This document shows, in pieces, positions 25,900-33,415 of a DNA stretch of 64,000 bases (position 1 is the stretch's first letter; the number at the start of each line of letters is the position of its first letter). The notes under the pieces are model-generated. The model ran no database searches and was not told the origin of the DNA. It was given only the letters and a program-made list of their open reading frames with translations. The translations under genes and the position numbers were made by a program. Source of the DNA: Lachnospiraceae bacterium EP-SM-12S-S03 (GTDB taxonomy: Bacteria; Bacillota; Clostridia; Lachnospirales; Lachnospiraceae); assembly GCA_020540725.1 (NCBI GenBank), contig JAJBSL010000009.1, positions 1-64,000 of the forward strand, given 5' to 3'.

Positions 25900-26693
25900 G
25901 GAAACTAATCAAGTATGACTTAAAAGCCGTCTCATGGCTCTTAATTCCGCTTCATATTTTACTGATTGCAGCGAGTATATTGGCAAGATTTATCATTACT
26001 TCCGGAGCCTATCTCCGCACTCCAAATGCCATTTTGATCATGGAGGTGGCAGGATATGTGATCCTTTTTGTCATTGTGACCTATGTGACCGCTTTTATGA
26101 TCGTATACCGTTTTTATAAAAATCTTTTTTCGGATGAGGGGTATCTGACGCATACTCTACCGGTAACTCCTGGTCAGCACCTTTTATCTAAAACACTCAG
26201 CGGAGTCATTTGGATGTTAATCGATTACTTTGTAATTCTTGCATCTATTTCCATTGTAATCCTAGTACCTGGTGTTTTAGAGAATAGTCAAGAGCTTATT
26301 GCAGAAATGGATAAAGCTCTCGAAATGCCTTCTATACTGTTTTGGAGTACTACTTTATTACTTGGTTTACTCTCCTGCGTAACGAATGTAGTGTTTTACT
26401 ATCTTTGTATTACACTCGGACAGCTATTTTCAAAACATCGTGTCATCGCTGCAATCATTATTTATTTTGCACTTTCGACACTGGCAGGGGTTCTATCCAC
26501 TATCATTATGATCGTTGTCGGATTGATGCCTATGTCCATGGGATTTCATTCATCACTTGTCGCTTATGAGACAGATGTAGCAGGGAACTTGATGCGAATG
26601 TACATTGCCACAGCAATCTTTACACTGGTGGGAACAATTATTTCTTACATAATCTCTTACTATATTCTGAATAAAAAAGTAAATCTGGAATAA
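25893..26693 (+). CDS. ABC-2 type permease subunit
   Basis: Membrane protein of 266 residues with six predicted helices (about residues 15-35, 48-70, 105-128, 155-180, 190-215 and 240-260). The cytoplasmic segment YRFYKNLFSDEGYLTHTLPVTPGQHLLSK is characteristic of permeases paired with YtrA/YtrB-type systems. It overlaps the ATPase gene by 7 bp and is followed by a strong bidirectional terminator. Confidence 0.88.
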   Translation: MLGKLIKYDLKAVSWLLIPLHILLIAASILARFIITSGAYLRTPNAILIMEVAGYVILFVIVTYVTAFMIVYRFYKNLFSDEGYLTHTLPVTPGQHLLSKTLSGVIWMLIDYFVILASISIVILVPGVLENSQELIAEMDKALEMPSILFWSTTLLLGLLSCVTNVVFYYLCITLGQLFSKHRVIAAIIIYFALSTLAGVLSTIIMIVVGLMPMSMGFHSSLVAYETDVAGNLMRMYIATAIFTLVGTIISYIISYYILNKKVNLE

Positions 26694-26706
26694 AGTTCCG
26701 GATTCT

Positions 26707-26738
26707 AAAAAAGATTGTGCAGTTGCACAATCTTTTTT
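26707..26738. terminator. Bidirectional terminator between the ABC operon and pepV
   Basis: A perfect 15-bp stem (A6-GATTGTGCA / TGCACAATC-T6) with a 2-base apex has T-runs on both strands, serving the convergent genes on each side. Confidence 0.93.
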
Positions 26739-26745
26739 ACGCTCA

Positions 26746-28116
26746 CTATTTACAAGCAATCTCATACATTGCCGCAGCAATAATCTGATAAGATTTCATC
26801 ATTTTCTCCACATCTGCACATTCGTTCGGCTGATGGATTACATCCTCATCTCCCGGGAATAACGGTCCAAAAGCTACCATATTCTTAAATGCCTTTGCAT
26901 AAGTACCTCCACCGATAGCTATTGGTTGTTCCTGATCACCAGTTTCTTCCGTGTATACACTCATTAGCTTCTGCACAAGTTCAGACTCTTTTGATACATA
27001 GAGCATCTTACCTTCCCCACTGATTTCAGCCTGCAAACCGTAATCCTTTGCATTCTTTCTCACATTTCCCACAAGTTCATCTCTATCTCCATGGTTTGGA
27101 TAACGAATATCCAATGTGAAACTAATCTGTTCTTCTGTACAATCAATCATTCCAAGACATACGGAAGTGTTTCCTGTTTCTTCATCACTGTAATGAATGC
27201 CAAGACTTTCTCCTTGTGTTTCATCACCAATTTTCTCTGTAATAAATTCTGCCACCTTCTGCAAATCTCCGCCAAGGTTGATTCCCTGTGCCTTCAATGC
27301 TTTAAAAAGAGCAATTGCAGAATTCTTTCCAAGATGCGGCGTACTTCCATGAGCACCTCTTCCCGCTGAGACAATCACTGTATTTCCGTCTTCCTTTGAC
27401 ACCGTGATCCCTTCTGTCTCCGCAAAATCAAAGTCTCCTTCCACAACCATCGTGCACTTTGGCATTACAACATTGGTAGCTGTACCTCCTTTGATGGAAA
27501 TCACTTTCACTTCCGACTTTTCCTCTACTTTCTTTGAAAGCTCCCAAAATGTCTGTCCTTTTTCAAAGAAAATAACCGGGAAATCCGCATCCGGAGTAAA
27601 TCCGATTGTTGGCATCTCTTCATTAGATTCCACATAGTGTTTCACACAAGAAGAGCCATTTTCCTCGTCAGTCCCCATCATAACACGGATCCTTCTATCA
27701 ATCGGAAGTCCCAAATCACGAATGGCTTTCAATCCATAAATTGCGCCAATTGTAGGTCCCTTATCATCCAGAACTCCGCGTCCGTACATTTTGCCATCAT
27801 GAATTTCACATCCCAACGGATCATAGTCCCATCCTTCTCCAAGAGGTACTACATCCAGATGTCCCAATACTGCTGCTATTTCTTCACCCTCTCCATATTC
27901 GATCCAGCCGATTCTGTTATCCAGATTTCCTGTCTTGAATCCTAACTTTTCTCCTAATGCCAGGGCATGGTCGAGGGCTGCTTTTGGCCCTTCTCCGTAA
28001 GGTGCATTCTCCTTCGGTTCTCCCTTCACACTTTCAATAGCTACGCTTTCTTTGATAGAGGCAAAAATCTCATCCTTCATTTCAAGCATTTTCTGATTGA
28101 TGTTCTCGTATTTCAT
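26746..28116 (-). CDS. pepV: M20-family dipeptidase, PepV type
   Basis: Zinc-dependent dipeptidase of 456 residues that releases amino acids from dipeptides in the cytoplasm. Metal-site motifs are visible: AVLGHLDVVPLG (His and Asp), GRGVLDDKGPTIG (bridging Asp), GTDEENGSSC (general base Glu) and a C-terminal HQPNE histidine. A lid domain lies between the two catalytic halves. The ATG at 28116 is preferred over 28125 because AAAGGA then has 8-base spacing. The azlCD amino-acid export pair lies 25 bases upstream, consistent with a peptide/amino-acid theme. Confidence 0.92.
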   Translation of the reverse strand: MKYENINQKMLEMKDEIFASIKESVAIESVKGEPKENAPYGEGPKAALDHALALGEKLGFKTGNLDNRIGWIEYGEGEEIAAVLGHLDVVPLGEGWDYDPLGCEIHDGKMYGRGVLDDKGPTIGAIYGLKAIRDLGLPIDRRIRVMMGTDEENGSSCVKHYVESNEEMPTIGFTPDADFPVIFFEKGQTFWELSKKVEEKSEVKVISIKGGTATNVVMPKCTMVVEGDFDFAETEGITVSKEDGNTVIVSAGRGAHGSTPHLGKNSAIALFKALKAQGINLGGDLQKVAEFITEKIGDETQGESLGIHYSDEETGNTSVCLGMIDCTEEQISFTLDIRYPNHGDRDELVGNVRKNAKDYGLQAEISGEGKMLYVSKESELVQKLMSVYTEETGDQEQPIAIGGGTYAKAFKNMVAFGPLFPGDEDVIHQPNECADVEKMMKSYQIIAAAMYEIACK

Positions 28117-28140
28117 TGTTCTCATCCTTTCTTCTTAATT

Positions 28141-28476
28141 TTATATAAATACCGCTTGTATCAGGAACATATATAAAACCGTTCCGGCACCGATACTAAG
28201 CAGAGTATTTTTCTTCCACACATGAAGAAAAACCACTACCATAACTGAAATGAGCTCCGGCAATCCGTAAGGTGCACCTGTAATCTTTGTATTTCGCAGA
28301 CAGTATACAACAAGCATGCCGATTATCGCCGGGGTCAGTACCCGTCCAAGATACTGTATCACTTTCGGTATTTCTTTTCCTTTCGGAAAGATAAGAAAAG
28401 GAAGTACCCGGGTTGCAAAGGTAGTACCTGCAACTACAAGTATCATGAGAATAGATTTTCCTGCATCTAATGACAT
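28141..28476 (-). CDS. azlD: AzlD, branched-chain amino acid exporter subunit
   Basis: Small membrane protein of 111 residues with four hydrophobic segments. It is the partner of AzlC in export of branched-chain amino acids or analogues. Its start overlaps the azlC end by 10 bp. It belongs to the AzlD family by size, topology and pairing. Confidence 0.9.
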   Translation of the reverse strand: MSLDAGKSILMILVVAGTTFATRVLPFLIFPKGKEIPKVIQYLGRVLTPAIIGMLVVYCLRNTKITGAPYGLPELISVMVVVFLHVWKKNTLLSIGAGTVLYMFLIQAVFI

Positions 28477-29171
28477 TCTTCCACCTCCGCATCCAATTTC
28501 CCTCTGCCTGTAAACAATACTGCAATAATGATCAGCATAGATGGTAATATAAAGCTATCTGCTCCAAACAATTGAAGGGAAAGGATACTGGATATTACAC
28601 CGATCATTGCCGGTATTCTATTCTTGGACTGCATCCACTGCTCCACAAAAATCACAACAAAAAGCGCTGTCATGGCAAAATCTATTCCTTTGGAGTCAAA
28701 CGGAAGCACCGCACCTGCAAGACCGCCAATCGCAGAGCCAATTACCCAGTAGCTCTGGTTCAAGAGCGTAATTGCAAGTAAAAATTTTTCTTCTTCCACA
28801 TCTTTTGGAACATTTGTTGTACAGAGAAGCGAATATGTTTCATCTGTCAATCCGAATATCATATACCAACGTTTCTTCCCCATACGATTAAACTTTTCCA
28901 ACAAAGAAATGCCGTAGAAAATGTGACGAACATTCACCATGAGAGTCAGAAAAAGTGCTTGTAAAAAAGAAAAACCTGGCACGAAAAAGTTCACTGCCAA
29001 ATACTGACCGGAACCTGCGTATACCAGGGTACTCATCAGAACCGCCCAAAGAAAAGAATACCCCTTTTCCGCAAACATGACTCCAAATGCAATCCCTATA
29101 AAAAGATATCCCGTCAATACCGGTATCGTATATGGAAAAGCTTTTCTGAATGCCGTCTTGTATCCTTTCAT
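28467..29171 (-). CDS. azlC: AzlC, branched-chain amino acid exporter
   Basis: LIV-E family exporter of 234 residues with about six helices. The family segments MSTLVYAGSGQYLAV, NVRHIFYGISL and FGLTDETYSL are clearly visible. It exports leucine/isoleucine/valine-type compounds in characterised relatives. A tRNA-Arg gene lies 50 bases upstream on the same strand and no separate promoter is obvious, so read-through from the tRNA is possible. Confidence 0.93.
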   Translation of the reverse strand: MKGYKTAFRKAFPYTIPVLTGYLFIGIAFGVMFAEKGYSFLWAVLMSTLVYAGSGQYLAVNFFVPGFSFLQALFLTLMVNVRHIFYGISLLEKFNRMGKKRWYMIFGLTDETYSLLCTTNVPKDVEEEKFLLAITLLNQSYWVIGSAIGGLAGAVLPFDSKGIDFAMTALFVVIFVEQWMQSKNRIPAMIGVISSILSLQLFGADSFILPSMLIIIAVLFTGRGKLDAEVEECH

Positions 29172-29221
29172 CTTGCGTCCTCTATCTTATAATCTATAAT
29201 ACAGACTTTATAACCAGATTA

Positions 29222-29293
29222 CACATCTAGGCGGATTCGAACCGCCGCACATGCCTCCGGAGGGCATTGCTCTATCCCCTGAGCTATAGATGT
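29222..29293 (-). tRNA. tRNA-Arg (anticodon CCG)
   Basis: A 72-base tRNA. ACATCTA pairs with TAGATGT, discriminator G. D arm GCTC/GAGC. Anticodon stem ATGCC/GGCAT encloses CTCCGGA, giving anticodon CCG for the codon CGG. T arm GGCGG-TTCGAAT-CCGCC. CCA is not encoded. Confidence 0.95.
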
Positions 29294-29321
29294 ATACCGC
29301 GTTTGTTTTTAACGCTCTGTT

Positions 29322-29350
29322 ATAGTACCACATTTTTGTGAAAAAGTAAA
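29322..29350 (-). promoter_or_regulatory. Promoter of tRNA-Arg (and possibly azlCD)
   Basis: TTTACT (29350-29345) and TACTAT (29327-29322) are 17 bp apart on the minus strand, about 30 bases upstream of the tRNA. Confidence 0.55.
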
Positions 29351-29363
29351 GTATTCTTCTTCC

Positions 29364-30110
29364 TCAATTTTCTTCAATTTTTGCAAAATGAACGGTCCAC
29401 CTGTTCTTTGTACGTTCAAATTCGCTGCATGTAGATAAAGTGATAAGTTTCTCTACTATTCCAATATTTTCTCCTTCTCTTCTGCTTATAAGCATATTTT
29501 TCTCATGAATGTCCTTAACGAGCTTATAGAATTCCTGACTGCCCTGCTTCATTTTATGTTGAAATATTTCATCGCCTTTCTCACACTCGAACACAGAAAA
29601 CAGCTGATATTTTTCTGTTTTCCCAGGCGTATAGAGATATAGTTGCCCATGTTCTTTCGAAAACTCCATCTCTCTATATCTTTTCAGTTCTCCAAACATC
29701 TGCGGCTTCTTCATATTATGGGCGAAAATACATATATGTGCATCTGAAAAGTCTTTTTCCATATCCGAAAATGTAAACACTGAACCAAGACTACTGTATT
29801 CCCCCTTAAAATTTCTCTTCAAATATTCCTCATCAGTCTTCCCAATCAAAATCGGGTAATTGATATTCGTTCCAGGAATATATAACCATCCACAAATGTC
29901 CGGATTGATTCTTTTCAAAATATCAAAATCAATTTTTTTCTCTTCTTCAGGCTCGCCATGTGTGCTCTTTTGTTCCAGCACTAAATCCTGTAACTTTAAA
30001 TTTTCTTTTCTTTCTTTTACATACGGCTTATTTTCCTTGTATGCGGCAGCAAATAATACTGCCGCCGCACCAAATAATATAAGCATGAAAAATCTAGAAA
30101 CCTTTTTCAT
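29364..30110 (-). CDS. srtB: Class B sortase
   Basis: Transpeptidase of 248 residues anchored by an N-terminal signal-anchor helix (about residues 5-25). The class B pattern is visible: catalytic His in CIFAHNMKKPQMF, catalytic Cys in ITLSTCSEFE and Arg in NRWTVHF, plus the longer helical region preceding the Cys. Class B sortases recognise NPQTN-like signals; the gene directly upstream encodes a protein with APQTN, so it is the probable substrate. The two overlap by 17 bp. The start at 30110 has AAAGG upstream. It is the last gene of the pilus operon; no clear terminator follows. Confidence 0.92.
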   Translation of the reverse strand: MKKVSRFFMLILFGAAAVLFAAAYKENKPYVKERKENLKLQDLVLEQKSTHGEPEEEKKIDFDILKRINPDICGWLYIPGTNINYPILIGKTDEEYLKRNFKGEYSSLGSVFTFSDMEKDFSDAHICIFAHNMKKPQMFGELKRYREMEFSKEHGQLYLYTPGKTEKYQLFSVFECEKGDEIFQHKMKQGSQEFYKLVKDIHEKNMLISRREGENIGIVEKLITLSTCSEFERTKNRWTVHFAKIEEN

Positions 30111-30726
30111 CTTCTTCCTTTCTTCTTGAAAAGATAAAAAGCATAATGGTACCGAACGCACACAATCCTGCACTTATGAGTTTTTGTTTATAACTACTAT
30201 TCAGATTTGTCTGAGGTGCTATTGGATTGTCTTTTTGAATCGGCTCATGTTTCGGTACAACATCAATCTGGTATTCCATTGCTTCATTTTTTTCATTCCA
30301 AGACGGTACTGTTAACAAAATCGGTTGAACCTCATCATATTCCGCCTTGTCCGATACAGACAAAAGATATACTCCTGTACAAAGTCCATCAACATAAGCG
30401 GCACCTGCTTCATCCGTCACCACTGTTCCATCTGGTTCCTTTACTCTTTTTACAATTTCCCATGCCGCCTTTTGTAATTCTTCCGCCGTACTTAACTCTT
30501 CCAGTTCTATTCCTTCTAAATACTGTTCTTCTACAAAATCTCCATTTACGATATCTGCCACTTTTGTATACGCAAATACTACACCCTTTTTGGATGTTCC
30601 TTTTCCTCCTTCTTCCAGTTTAATACAAACATTACCTCTTTCTTCTGCCTGTACGCTTTCTCCCGCAAGAAACACCATCAGAATGCATATCATAATAAAG
30701 CGTATGTATCGTTTCCCTTTTTCCAT
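30094..30726 (-). CDS. Small cell-wall anchored pilin-like protein with APQTN sorting signal
   Basis: Protein of 210 residues with a signal peptide (about residues 1-27), a single beta-rich domain resembling a CnaB/SpaB-like module (VYLLSVSDKAEYDEVQPILL), and a C-terminal sorting signal: APQTN at residues 170-174, a hydrophobic helix, then SRRKEEDEK. APQTN resembles the NPQTN motif of class B sortases rather than LPXTG. Flanked by a class C sortase and a class B sortase, it is the best candidate for the base pilin that tethers the fibre to peptidoglycan. GGAGGTG 8 bases before ATG confirms the start, which lies 95 bp inside the upstream sortase gene. Confidence 0.8.
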   Translation of the reverse strand: MEKGKRYIRFIMICILMVFLAGESVQAEERGNVCIKLEEGGKGTSKKGVVFAYTKVADIVNGDFVEEQYLEGIELEELSTAEELQKAAWEIVKRVKEPDGTVVTDEAGAAYVDGLCTGVYLLSVSDKAEYDEVQPILLTVPSWNEKNEAMEYQIDVVPKHEPIQKDNPIAPQTNLNSSYKQKLISAGLCAFGTIMLFIFSRRKEEDEKGF

Positions 30727-31540
30727 ACCTTTTACACCTCCTTTTTTCTCTCTTCCGCATTTTAAAAATTCCCATAGCTATGAATACAAATGGGAGCAGA
30801 AAGAAAAACATTTCACGCACAGAAAGCATCTCCGGTTTAATATCATCATAAACCGCCTTCTTATACGCAACCCTTTCCCCGTCCACCACAAGTCGATGTG
30901 TATTGATTCCATATGGTGTACAAGTAACAAGAGTGACTATGTCTTTTCCCGAAATAATGCGAAGTCTGTCTATTTCTTCCGGTTCTATAACCTCAATGTT
31001 GCTTACCTGATACGCCAAAGTCTTCCCACAGACCTGAATATAGAAAAGATCTCCCTTTTTTAATTCATCCAGTCTTGTAAACAGTTTCGAACTCGGCAGC
31101 CCCCTATGACTTGTAAGAACGCTTCTTGTGCTTTTCCCACCTACCGGAAAGCTGCTTCCTTGAAGATGTCCCGCTCCGTTTGAGAGACTTACTTCCTCTG
31201 TACCGTGCCAGATCGGTAAGTTTACGTTAATCTTTGGGATTTCGATGGCTCCCATAATACCATTTTCCCCTATATTCAGATGTCTGTTATAGCTCTCATC
31301 ACTCAAAACTGTATCTGTAAGATTCCCGACAACCGCCCCTTGGGTTTGATTCAAAATATTGTTGTAATCTTCCGCATCTCTTAGAATTTTTTCTACATCC
31401 GCTTCCTTCCCAACATCATCTTTGTATGTTTTAACAATATCTTTTTGTCTGCCTTTTTCCACTATTCCGCTTATAAGCGGAAAAAGACATAATCCCAAAC
31501 CAAGGACAAAGAAAATAATCTGCCTGATTCTGCTTTTCAT
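30632..31540 (-). CDS. srtC: Class C sortase (pilin polymerase)
   Basis: Pilus-assembly transpeptidase of 302 residues. It has an N-terminal membrane helix, the class C catalytic set (LTSHRGLPSSKLF with His, TLVTCTPYGINTHRLVV with Cys and Arg) and a second C-terminal helix (MFFFLLPFVFIAMGIF), all typical of polymerising sortases. The usual DPF/DPW lid motif is replaced by a region reading NLTDTVL. The last ~31 residues are a basic tail translated from the beginning of the next gene in another frame. It lies 18 bases after the backbone pilin gene. Confidence 0.93.
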   Translation of the reverse strand: MKSRIRQIIFFVLGLGLCLFPLISGIVEKGRQKDIVKTYKDDVGKEADVEKILRDAEDYNNILNQTQGAVVGNLTDTVLSDESYNRHLNIGENGIMGAIEIPKINVNLPIWHGTEEVSLSNGAGHLQGSSFPVGGKSTRSVLTSHRGLPSSKLFTRLDELKKGDLFYIQVCGKTLAYQVSNIEVIEPEEIDRLRIISGKDIVTLVTCTPYGINTHRLVVDGERVAYKKAVYDDIKPEMLSVREMFFFLLPFVFIAMGIFKMRKREKRRCKRYGKRETIHTLYYDMHSDGVSCGRKRTGRRKR

Positions 31541-31557
31541 TTTTCCCTTTCTGCATA

Positions 31558-33411
31558 TTAAAAATCTTTTCCTCGTCTTTTCAATGCGTAAATGGATAAT
31601 ACAGCACCTGCCGTCATTATAATCAGCATCATATAGGATCCTGTTCCCGGAAGCTTCATTCCAATCTGGTTCACTACCACAAGATTTCCCTCACCATCTT
31701 GAACATCGGTTTCCAGCTTAAGTGTATTCTCCTCAAAAACTCCAGATAAAAATTGTTTCATATACACTTCAAATTCCAGTTTTACTAAAGCCTTCTCAGT
31801 TGCACCATCACCTTTTACATATACATTTCGATTTTCCGTAAATGTTGGTATTACATCAATCTTAATCGGATCCAGAATTGGGCGGTAACCTGCCGGAGCA
31901 TCCGTTTCTTTTAGCCAATAGATTCCTCCATCCAATCCGTAAATTGTAAACACACCATTTTGATCTGACACAATCTCTGTTGCATTTTCCGGAGCGTTTC
32001 CACCGGTATGATCTGTCCCTCCCACACTATCTCGATTGATTACAATATATCCTTTTTCTACTTTTTTCACATAAACCTCTTCTGTACAATCGGCGTCAGA
32101 ATATAATCGGAATTTTGCATCCGCAAGTACTTTATCATGGTTGTTTGTTTTCAATCCATTCAGTTTATATGTAAAACATACAACCGTATCCCATGGTGTT
32201 TCTCCTGTACTGCCTTTTCCATCTGAGTCCGGATTATTGGAAAATTCCAGCTTTACATCATTTTCAAATCCTGGCCGCCCGGTATCTTCCGATGCACGGT
32301 CATTCAACACCGCATCATATCGTAAAACTATTTCCTGCCCGTAAACATTCTCTTTCTGCTCATTTTTCCGGTTAAATTCACGATCCACAATGGCTTTCAA
32401 ATCAGCAATTTCCACTTGAAACGTCTCATCATTTCCCGGATTTGTGTTCACTTTAAACTCTTCCGCTTTCAACTTATACTCCTTGGAGCCCTTACTTTCT
32501 CGTATTACAACGGATACTGTATCCGGTTGAAATGTCAATGCCGGATCCATAATATCATGCCAGGCAAAATAGTAAGCATTATATCCATTCATATTTGGAA
32601 CAGTGGATGTGAACTTGTATGGAACTGTCTGCCCAATTTCAAAGTCTCCGATGTCATTCCATCCTTCCTTCCCGATTTCTTCTCTACGATCATCCTCCTG
32701 TATTTTTTTCTCAACGATGGGATAATCTGATTTGATATTGATGTCCACATTTGGATTTGCCGTATTCACCATACACAAAGATGCTGCACTATGGTCACCT
32801 TCCACATCTGTTACTTCATCCACAATATAGTATCCGTATACAAGCCCCTTAATTTCAACTGAATTGTTTTCTTTCACATCTGCAACATGCACTTTATCCC
32901 CATATACTCCCTGTGCTTTGATTTCATCCCGAAGCTCTTCGATAAAATAACGAAGCTTACTATATCTTCCTTCCACAGGTTGTACCGTATCACTGCCTTC
33001 CGTCTTATTTGTATTTAGCGTCTGAATATAATCAATTACCATGTATTCCGTTACAGACTCCATAGGTTTTGAAAGTTTTGCACCTACCACCTTTTTTAAT
33101 GCATTCTGGTATCTTGGATGAAACGTATAGTTGATAGATTCCCCACCCACTGCATTTTCAGCTTCAAAAAGCTGATATACATAGAATTTCTTTCCTTTGA
33201 GAGTCTGTCCTTCATTTCCATAAATGCAAACACTTGCATTTCCTTTTCCAAAATCCGCTACTCCATTTACTGTAGTTGCAGAATCCATTGCCTGAAACAT
33301 TTCCTGCTTATTATGTTCTGCTGCAAAAACATTCCTTTCACATATATTCCCTAACACAAGCGCTGTAGCCAGCGTCATAACGTATAATCCTTTTCCGAGC
33401 TTTTTCTTCAT
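31558..33411 (-). CDS. Backbone pilin, SpaH/EbpB family, LPGTG-anchored
   Basis: Secreted protein of 617 residues, the likely polymerised shaft subunit. Signal peptide about residues 1-30. The N-terminal D1 domain ends with INIKSDYPIVEKK, whose YP-K element resembles the pilin motif lysine used in polymerisation. Middle Ig-like domains include WNDIGDFEIGQTVPYKF. A CnaB-type domain carries the E-box YWLKETDAPAGYRP, needed for an intramolecular isopeptide bond. LPGTG is at about residues 587-591, followed by a hydrophobic helix and KRRGKDF. It starts 4 bases after the tip protein stop. Assignment to backbone rests on this domain order and position. Confidence 0.9.
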   Translation of the reverse strand: MKKKLGKGLYVMTLATALVLGNICERNVFAAEHNKQEMFQAMDSATTVNGVADFGKGNASVCIYGNEGQTLKGKKFYVYQLFEAENAVGGESINYTFHPRYQNALKKVVGAKLSKPMESVTEYMVIDYIQTLNTNKTEGSDTVQPVEGRYSKLRYFIEELRDEIKAQGVYGDKVHVADVKENNSVEIKGLVYGYYIVDEVTDVEGDHSAASLCMVNTANPNVDINIKSDYPIVEKKIQEDDRREEIGKEGWNDIGDFEIGQTVPYKFTSTVPNMNGYNAYYFAWHDIMDPALTFQPDTVSVVIRESKGSKEYKLKAEEFKVNTNPGNDETFQVEIADLKAIVDREFNRKNEQKENVYGQEIVLRYDAVLNDRASEDTGRPGFENDVKLEFSNNPDSDGKGSTGETPWDTVVCFTYKLNGLKTNNHDKVLADAKFRLYSDADCTEEVYVKKVEKGYIVINRDSVGGTDHTGGNAPENATEIVSDQNGVFTIYGLDGGIYWLKETDAPAGYRPILDPIKIDVIPTFTENRNVYVKGDGATEKALVKLEFEVYMKQFLSGVFEENTLKLETDVQDGEGNLVVVNQIGMKLPGTGSYMMLIIMTAGAVLSIYALKRRGKDF

Positions 33412-33415
33412 TCTG

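Noticed and set aside
29333..29345. Terminator after the pilus operon (CACATTTTTGTG)
   Set aside because: The stem is 4 bp with no T-run and lies in the tRNA-Arg promoter spacer.
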